Position numbers and translations under genes: made by a program. Below the pieces are notes generated by a model. It was not told the DNA's origin and did no database searches. It was given only the letters and a program-made list of their open reading frames with translations. 13,380 nucleotides of DNA from Planctomycetota bacterium (GTDB lineage: Bacteria > Planctomycetota > Planctomycetia > Pirellulales > Thermoguttaceae), in NCBI GenBank assembly GCA_023621895.1, contig JAMOAF010000967.1:1-13380 (forward strand), read 5' to 3'. This document shows, piece after piece, positions 8,567 to 13,380 of the stretch (within the stretch, counting starts at the first letter, position 1; each line of letters opens with the position of its first letter).

Positions 8567-10270
8567 TCAGCCAAGTACCTCGCGACGATGGTTAAGGTAG
8601 TCCCAGACCACGTAGCGGTCAAGGTCCTTGCCGGCCGTAAAAAACACGCGGCCCGATGTCGACTCGGCCAGGCGGTAGGCGAACCGCACGTCGTCGCTTG
8701 ACTGCGACCACGTGGGCAGCAGGAAGATGTTGATCGTGATCCCCTCGCGGCGGCAATACTGTCCTTCGCGCATCGTGGCATCTTCGGTGCGGCGATGGGG
8801 CGGGTAGAGCAGGTAGAGGTTCTGCTCTTCGAAATGGGCCGTCGGCAGCCCGTCGGTGATCAGGATCACCTGCCGGTTGGGCGTGTCCTGGGCGGCGAGG
8901 AAACGGCGCGCGAGTTGCAGGCCGTGCTGGATGTTTGTGAAATGGGGCGGGATATCCAGCTCGGTGATCTTCTCGTTGCTCATGTCGGCTCGAAGTTGGA
9001 CCACCGGATCGTGGATCGTCACGGGCTTGGGCATCAAGGCGGCAATCTCGCTGGCTTGGCGCGGTTTGGCGAACGAAGCCATCTCGACGAATTGCAGGTA
9101 ATCGCCCGGATACTCGCGGCGGATCAACCCCTCCAGCGCCAGGCCCATCCGCTTGACGTCGACATACAGGCCGTCGTAGCGCATCGAGCCGCTCATGTCC
9201 AAGAGCACGACCGTGGCGCATTTGGGCGCATTCCGCGTGCGGTGGACGAGGATGTCGTCGGGGCGCAGCCGCACCGGCAGCGAAGGGCCCTGGCGGATCA
9301 TCGCGTTCTGGAGCGAGCCGACGACGTCCATATTGGCGATCGAATCCCCGAACTCGTAAGGTTTGGTTTGCTGCATCTCGACGGCCCCTTCGCCGACGAC
9401 GGGTCCCTGGTGCCGGCCGGTCCGCGAGGCCTGCAACTGGCTGAAGATGCGTTCGAGCAACCGGCTTTGAAACAGCCGGTAGGCCTTGGGGGTCAGGCGG
9501 TAGCCGGCGGCGGCCTTCTCCAGCCCCTGCCGGTCGGCCAGTTCGCGGATATAGTCTTCAATCCACCTGGCCATTTCGCGCAGGCCCTGAACGTCCTCCG
9601 GCTCGGCAAACTCGGCCAGTTCCTCCAGATCGATCAGGCCGATCCGCGCGTTGCGCTTGGCTTCCTCGAGTTGCTTGAGCAGGCGGTCGATCGTCTCCAA
9701 CTCTTCCTTGACGTTGAGCGCCTGGGGAATCGTCAGGACCGTCCTGCCAGTGAACGGGAACTTGGCCGCGAGCTCGTCGATCTGATATTTCTCGGCCAGG
9801 CGCTGGATCAACTGGAGGAGCCGCCGCGCGAACCGGCTCCGCTCGTCGCCGGTTCGATACCAGAGACGTTCCAGGTCGTAGAGCTGCTCGGACTGGAATG
9901 CCTGCTCAAACCGGGTCTTGAGTGGCTCGGGCGGATGGGAATGCTGGCCAAACTGGCGATATGCCCGCGCGGCTTCTTCCTGGACGGTGTCCGTCTGGTA
10001 CTTTTCGAGAATTCGGCGGCGGCGTTCGCGGAGCATCGCGATCAGCGAGTCGAGACTCGGGCCGAGGCCCGCAATCTGGCTCGGGTCGATTTTTACCGCC
10101 CGGGCAAGTTCTTCCTCCGTCAAGTAGCGCGTGCTCCCGTAGGCCAGCATGTGTTCGAGGGCGCCGGAGACCACGTCGGGCGGCTCGCCGAGCGGCGACG
10201 GGACCGTTTTGGGGTCGTACTTCTGGTAGGTGTGGATCACGCCGCCGATCGTCTGCCGACTTTTTGCCAC
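8567..10270 (-). CDS. VWA-domain protein with intact MIDAS motif
   Basis: A 567-residue protein starting at GTG 10270; an in-frame stop lies some 60 bases upstream and no ATG/GTG/TTG lies between, so this start is forced. Residues 1-340 are mostly charged helices, some with coiled-coil character (RLLKQLEEAKRNARIG). The segment YEFGDSIANMDVVGSLQNA leads into the VWA domain (about 350-550). The metal-ion-dependent adhesion site is complete: DMSGS at 358-362, a Thr in HFTNIQHG, and ITDG with Asp473. No signal peptide or membrane segment is seen, so it is probably cytoplasmic. It resembles the uncharacterised VWA group often found beside MoxR/Mg-chelatase-type AAA+ ATPases (COG4867-like, from memory), but no such ATPase is adjacent here. 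The downstream gene is the metallophosphoesterase; the upstream neighbour is divergent. Confidence 0.87.
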   Translation of the reverse strand: MAKSRQTIGGVIHTYQKYDPKTVPSPLGEPPDVVSGALEHMLAYGSTRYLTEEELARAVKIDPSQIAGLGPSLDSLIAMLRERRRRILEKYQTDTVQEEAARAYRQFGQHSHPPEPLKTRFEQAFQSEQLYDLERLWYRTGDERSRFARRLLQLIQRLAEKYQIDELAAKFPFTGRTVLTIPQALNVKEELETIDRLLKQLEEAKRNARIGLIDLEELAEFAEPEDVQGLREMARWIEDYIRELADRQGLEKAAAGYRLTPKAYRLFQSRLLERIFSQLQASRTGRHQGPVVGEGAVEMQQTKPYEFGDSIANMDVVGSLQNAMIRQGPSLPVRLRPDDILVHRTRNAPKCATVVLLDMSGSMRYDGLYVDVKRMGLALEGLIRREYPGDYLQFVEMASFAKPRQASEIAALMPKPVTIHDPVVQLRADMSNEKITELDIPPHFTNIQHGLQLARRFLAAQDTPNRQVILITDGLPTAHFEEQNLYLLYPPHRRTEDATMREGQYCRREGITINIFLLPTWSQSSDDVRFAYRLAESTSGRVFFTAGKDLDRYVVWDYLNHRREVLG

Positions 10271-10524
10271 GCCAAAGACCGCCTGTATGAGGAAAATGTC
10301 GTGCCATGTTGCTTTCGAACTGAAATTCTATGCCCGCGTGATGGCGGAGACCAGCGCGGCGATCGGTAGGGTGGTTCAGAGCGGCTGGCGTGCCATCCGG
10401 TTGACACATGCGAAACAGTTGCCGGAGGCGAGCGAGTCGGCCCGGCCAAACAAGCAGCGGCGACCCACCGCCATGCGGTCCCCAACGCCTGCCGGGGGCC
10501 GGCGTCTGCCTCGTTTCCTTTTTT

Positions 10525-10595
10525 CCTCGTTCCCAAGCTCCGGCTTGGCAGCGCTCTGCCCCTTCGCCCCTCGTTCCCAAGCTCCGGCTTGGGAA
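10525..10595. repeat. Two direct copies of a palindromic (REP-like) repeat
   Basis: An identical 24-base unit occurs at 10525-10548 and 10569-10592, 44 bases apart start to start. Its core is TTCCCAAGCTCCGGCTTGG. Each unit is itself a hairpin; the second is the better, with 9-bp arms TTCCCAAGC (10574-10582) and GCTTGGGAA (10587-10595) around the loop TCCG. Very similar arms recur between genes in many planctomycete genomes as I recall them, so this is probably a dispersed repeat family, not a site private to this locus. Confidence 0.8.
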
Positions 10596-10596
10596 A

Positions 10597-10698
10597 CAGT
10601 AAAAAGGTTGCAGGCGGAGGGCAGGGTCTGGTACAACGGGCGATGAGCGGCTGGGGTAGAGGCACGGAATTGGCGCCGCTTGTGCAAACCTTTTACTG
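10597..10698. repeat. 102-bp imperfect inverted repeat upstream of the oxidoreductase gene
   Basis: The left arm 10597-10612 (CAGTAAAAAGGTTGCA) and right arm 10683-10698 (TGCAAACCTTTTACTG) are complementary except for two single-base gaps. The arms are AT-rich in a GC-rich setting and enclose 70 bases without a gene. The right arm ends 16 bases before the oxidoreductase start codon and just before its Shine-Dalgarno. It could be a miniature element or a leader structure. Confidence 0.5.
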
Positions 10699-10714
10699 AA
10701 CGAGGGAATCCACT

Positions 10715-12076
10715 ATGAGTTCACCGATCGACAAGCCAACCGCGACTCGTCGACAGTTCCTGAAGACAAGCGGCGCAATTGCCGCCGGCACGGCCGCGCT
10801 GGGCGGAGTCGCCCGCACCGCCCATGCCGCCGAAGACAACACGATTCGCCTGGCGCTGATCGGGTGTGGCGGGCGAGGGTCCGGCGCGGTCGGCGACGCA
10901 CTCTCGGTCCGCGACGCGGGGCCGGTCAAGCTCTACGCGATGGCCGACCTGGAAGAGGGCCGGATGAACGCCTCGCAGAGGGCGCTGAAGGACAAGTTCG
11001 GCGACAAAATCGACGTGACCGATGACCGCAAGTTTCTCGGGTTCGACGCCTATCGCAAGGCGATCGACCTCTTGCGGCCCGGCGACGTGGCGATGTGCAC
11101 CACGCGGGCGTACATCCGCCCGGTCCACGTGGAATACGCCGTTCAAAAAGGCATCAACGTCTTTATGGAGAAGCCGTTCGCGCCCGATCCGGGCGGATTG
11201 AAGCGGCTGCTCCGCGCCGGCGAGGAGGCGGAAAAGAAGAACGTCAAGATTCTCGCCGGCGTCCAGTGCCGCCACTCGCCGGCCCGCCAGGCCTTGATCG
11301 ACAAAATCCGCGATGGCGCCATGGGCGACATCCCCCTGATCCGCGCAAACCGCCTCGGCGGCGGCGGCGGGCTCGGCCCCCAGGGCGACAAGTCGAACAA
11401 CCTCATGAGCCAACTCCAGTTCGGCCGAATCCACCTCTTCTGGGTCGGTTCGGGCCACTACGTCGATTACCTGATCCACCAGATCGACGAGTGCTGCTGG
11501 ATCAAGGATGCCTGGCCCGTCTCGGCCCTCGGCATGGGCGGCCGGGTGCCCAACAGCACCGACTGCGGGCAGAACCTCGACGTCTACTCGATCGAATACA
11601 CGTTCGCCGACGGGACGAAAGCCTTCTGCGGCTTCCGCCGGATGAACAACGCCCGCAGCGACTTTGCCACGTATATCCACGGCACCAAGTGCGCGGCCCA
11701 GTTTTCGGGCAATGTCCACGCGGCGACCGTCCGGATGTACAAGGACCAGCGGATCGAGGATGGCAACATCGCCTGGAAACCGGTTGACGACGCCTTCAGC
11801 CCCTGGCAATACGAGTGGAACCACTTCATCGCCAACATCCGTAACGACCGTCCCCACAATGAAGCCAAGCGGGCCGTCTACTCCGACTTGACCACGCTCA
11901 TGGGCCGGGCCGCCTGCCACACGAACCAGGAGGTCACCTGGGACCAGATGATGAAGTCGGACTTCCAGTACTGCGACTACCTGGACAAGCTGACGCCCGA
12001 AAGCCCCGCGCCGGTCAAGGCCGACGAGAAGGGCCAGTTCCCCGTGCCGATTGCCGGGCAGTGGACGGAAGTCTGA
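10715..12076 (+). CDS. Tat-exported Gfo/Idh/MocA-family oxidoreductase
   Basis: NAD(P)-dependent sugar/inositol-type dehydrogenase family member; 453 residues. The start is ATG 10715, with GAGGGA seven bases upstream. A twin-arginine signal is clear: ATRRQFLKTSGAIAAGTAALGG near residues 10-30, then a likely cleavage after AHA. The Rossmann motif GCGGRGSG follows (LALIGCGGRGSG, about residue 49-60). The family EKP motif is at 152-154 (NVFMEKPFAPD), and the catalytic D-x3-H pair is at Asp251/His255 (YVDYLIHQIDE). The C-terminal alpha/beta domain is complete. Export with an NAD(P)-type fold implies a tightly held cofactor, as in glucose-fructose oxidoreductase; the substrate is unknown. Many paralogues of this kind are known in planctomycetes, usually linked to degradation of complex sugars. 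It stands alone here, followed by a repeat region. Confidence 0.92.
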   Translation: MSSPIDKPTATRRQFLKTSGAIAAGTAALGGVARTAHAAEDNTIRLALIGCGGRGSGAVGDALSVRDAGPVKLYAMADLEEGRMNASQRALKDKFGDKIDVTDDRKFLGFDAYRKAIDLLRPGDVAMCTTRAYIRPVHVEYAVQKGINVFMEKPFAPDPGGLKRLLRAGEEAEKKNVKILAGVQCRHSPARQALIDKIRDGAMGDIPLIRANRLGGGGGLGPQGDKSNNLMSQLQFGRIHLFWVGSGHYVDYLIHQIDECCWIKDAWPVSALGMGGRVPNSTDCGQNLDVYSIEYTFADGTKAFCGFRRMNNARSDFATYIHGTKCAAQFSGNVHAATVRMYKDQRIEDGNIAWKPVDDAFSPWQYEWNHFIANIRNDRPHNEAKRAVYSDLTTLMGRAACHTNQEVTWDQMMKSDFQYCDYLDKLTPESPAPVKADEKGQFPVPIAGQWTEV

Positions 12077-12079
12077 GCG

Positions 12080-12159
12080 GTCAGCGATCAGCCGTCAGCG
12101 ATCAGCCGTCAGCCGCATTTTGCTCGTGCTGCACTCTTGTGCTGATGGCTGACGGCTGA
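12080..12159. repeat. Short tandem repeat that forms a 13-bp hairpin
   Basis: GTCAGCGATCAGCC occurs twice in tandem (12080-12093 and 12094-12107), followed by the partial unit GTCAGCC (12108-12114). The sequence TCAGCCGTCAGCC (12102-12114) is perfectly complementary to GGCTGACGGCTGA (12147-12159) across a 32-base loop. It begins three bases after the oxidoreductase stop codon. No T-run follows, so it is not a standard terminator, though it may protect the mRNA end. The rest of the gap to 12206 shows nothing recognisable. Confidence 0.75.
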
Positions 12160-12206
12160 AAGCTGAGAGGTTGCGAATCCTTCACGACCGGGATCGAGAA
12201 CCGATT

Positions 12207-12809
12207 CTACTGAAGACGTGCGTGGACTAGCGCATGCGCCGAAGGCGCCCGGCGGGTCTGTTCAATCACCGTGTCGCCGGTCACGTCGTCAGCATCGGTG
12301 TAGGCCGTCTCGTCCAGGTCGAAGCTCGTGTACGTAGCCGTCAATCGCCCAAGGCCGTCGTAGGCGTATTTCTGGAACAGGCCGCCTGCCGTGGCCGTCT
12401 TCACCACCTGGCCGCGGGCATCGTATCAGGTCCGGCTGGGGAGGTAGTCGCCGACTGTCCCGTCGCCGGGATCGACCTCGTAGAGGCGCGACTCGTAGAC
12501 GCGGCTCGAAACCAGCCGGGTCTTGCTGCACTGGCGGCAACTGACCCGCCCCAGTTCATCCATCGACCACGCGAGCCTGTCGCAGTCGTCGAACCGTTCT
12601 TTCCGCGCGGCGCTCGCGCCCGAGCCGTTCTGGCCGCTTGGCACGGCGGGCGGCGTGACGGTCTGCTGCTCGATCTCGAACGTGCCGGAATGCCACGTAT
12701 AGGCAAAGCTCGTCGCAATCGCGCCCGTGCCCTCGTCGGCGTGCGTCTGGTTGATCCGGCCGGGGCTGTCGATCATCGCAATCAAACGTTCACCTGACAG
12801 GGTTTTCAT
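12207..12809 (-). pseudogene. RHS/YD-repeat protein fragment, interrupted by an in-frame TGA
   Basis: The minus-strand frame reads like an internal piece of a planctomycete RHS/YD-repeat protein: IAMIDSPGRINQ, GTGAIATSFAYTWHSGTFEIEQQTVTPP, NGSGASAARKERFDD, MDELGRVS, then YDARGQVVKTATAGGLFQKYAYDGLGRLTATYTSFD and TDADDVTGDTVIEQT. The YD-type units (YDARGQ, YDGLGRLTATY) are visible. A TGA at 12426-12428 falls where the frame would read SRT-Trp-YDARGQ, so a TGG-to-TGA change is the simple explanation; the same frame continues on both sides. RHS-like sequence stops near 12258 and is followed by about 16 unrelated residues to a TAG at 12207-12209. The N-terminal thousand or more residues and the C-terminal core expected of such proteins are missing. 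The ATG at 12809 lies right at the end of the neighbouring gene, so the fragment is broken at both ends. Confidence 0.8.
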
Positions 12810-13380
12810 TTTCCGGTTCGGCTGGCGAGCGGAAGCTCGACGACGCTTGAGACTTGCGCCGCGCGCTGGCGCAGCACCTGGCCGGCGATTTGGCGCAGGT
12901 AGGGATCGGCATAGGCGAAGAAACGCTTCAGGCCGGAGCAGAGGTAGTTGTGCCCGGGCTGGCCGTCTAATGACTTGATGAAGCGGTTCTTGGGGCACTC
13001 GCCGTGGCAGGCGAAGAGGTAGCGGCAGCGCTTGCACTGGTCGGTCAGGGAGTTTCGCTTATTCAAACCGAACTGCCGCTGACGCGGCGAGTACACCACA
13101 TCGGCGAGTTGGGAATCCCGTAAGTTGCCCAGGCGGTATTCCGGGTAGACGAGTCGTTCGCACGAGTAGAGGCTGCCGTCCTTTTCAAGGGCGACGAGCG
13201 ATCGACCGCAGACGGGGGCCAGATTGCACATCTGCGCGGGCTCGTTCATCCATGCGCCCACCGAGGTCTCGAACCAGTTGACCAGGACTCTGCCGAGGCC
13301 CGTCTTGAGCCACAGATCGAACGTCCGGCAAAGAAATTCGCCCCAGTCGTCGGGATCGACCGACCAGTCCGTGACCACCG
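12806..13380 (-). CDS. Anaerobic sulfatase-maturating-type radical SAM enzyme, C-terminal SPASM part (partial)
   Basis: The frame is open to the right edge, so the radical SAM domain with its CxxxCxxC motif is outside the window; the GTG at 13378 is not a start. The visible ~190 residues are a SPASM domain of the anSME type: CNLAPVCG, GSLYSCERLVYPEYRLGNL, FGLNKRNSLTDQCKRC, FACHGECPKNRF and a late LCSG. This gives all eight cysteines expected for two auxiliary Fe-S clusters, with spacing close to known anSMEs. Such enzymes convert a Ser or Cys of sulfatases to formylglycine. At the CD motif after the third cysteine, where Asp is the proposed catalytic base, this protein has Glu (SCER, codon 13157-13159). 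Its TGA at 12806-12808 overlaps the ATG of the RHS remnant. It could be a maturase or a relative acting on another peptide. Confidence 0.87.
   Translation of the reverse strand, partial: VVTDWSVDPDDWGEFLCRTFDLWLKTGLGRVLVNWFETSVGAWMNEPAQMCNLAPVCGRSLVALEKDGSLYSCERLVYPEYRLGNLRDSQLADVVYSPRQRQFGLNKRNSLTDQCKRCRYLFACHGECPKNRFIKSLDGQPGHNYLCSGLKRFFAYADPYLRQIAGQVLRQRAAQVSSVVELPLASRTGK

Larger units (their letters stand above)
10271..10714. other. Divergent intergenic region with repeats
   Basis: This 444-bp gap separates the leftward VWA gene from the rightward oxidoreductase gene, so promoters for both should lie here. I could not identify a convincing one for either: a TTGACA at 10401-10406 has no matching -10, and a leftward TAGAAT (10330-10325) has no -35. 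Positions 10525-10595 hold two copies of a palindromic repeat and 10597-10698 a larger inverted repeat, listed separately. The rest shows nothing recognisable; open frames across it are composition artefacts. Confidence 0.6.

Noticed and set aside
8566..8781. Longer N-terminus for the metallophosphoesterase
   Set aside because: The open frame extends upstream but overlaps the conserved end of the VWA domain. The twin-arginine signal begins properly at the ATG at 8565.
10401..10406. Perfect TTGACA as a -35 box for the oxidoreductase gene
   Set aside because: No -10-like sequence lies 15-19 bases downstream (GC-rich there), and it is over 300 bases from the start codon.
10721..11920. 399-codon open frame on the - strand opposite the oxidoreductase gene
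   Set aside because: Antisense shadow of a gene with clear domain motifs; no ribosome binding site or protein family signature.

Overview
The window (about two thirds G+C) most likely comes from a planctomycete chromosome, probably of the Pirellulales type. This is an inference from gene content: a groEL-groES-groEL chaperone block, Tat-exported Gfo/Idh/MocA oxidoreductase and metallophosphoesterase, an anaerobic sulfatase-maturase-like radical SAM protein, a decaying RHS/YD-repeat gene, and short palindromic intergenic repeats of a kind I associate with this phylum. No 16S or other phylogenetic marker is present, so the assignment is tentative.

Layout. Positions 1-3116 (+ strand) hold the 3' part of a first groEL with a Gly-Gly-Met tail, a complete groES, and a complete second groEL whose tail is charged and lacks the GGM repeat. 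A nested inverted repeat and a very good intrinsic terminator (3283-3317) close this block. Positions 3499-5348 (+) hold dnaJ and grpE, the co-chaperones of DnaK, without dnaK itself. Two small zinc proteins follow: an FmdB-family zinc ribbon (5540-5818) and a YacG-type gyrase-inhibitor homologue (5838-6029). After a promoter-like sequence comes a 434-residue multi-pass membrane protein of unknown function (6283-7587).

Positions 7666-10270 are on the - strand: a VWA-domain protein is followed, after one spacer base, by a Tat-exported metallophosphoesterase, so the two are probably translationally coupled. A 444-bp divergent intergenic region (10271-10714) carries two copies of a palindromic repeat and a second, larger inverted repeat. 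It leads to a Tat-exported Gfo/Idh/MocA oxidoreductase (10715-12076, +).

The right end looks like a remodelled accessory zone: a tandem repeat/hairpin (12080-12159), an RHS-repeat pseudogene (- strand) with a TGA where a Trp codon would fit and both ends missing, and the C-terminal half of an anaerobic sulfatase-maturating-type enzyme (- strand) running off the right edge.

How the genes work together: the left half is a protein-folding island (GroEL/GroES plus DnaJ/GrpE). The right half mixes envelope/export functions with repeat and pseudogene debris. I found no CRISPR array, tRNA, rRNA, integrase or transposase. I did not find a convincing wholly new multi-gene system. The most unusual items are the two-tailed GroEL arrangement, the coupled VWA-phosphoesterase pair, the intergenic palindromes, and the Asp-to-Glu change in the maturase.
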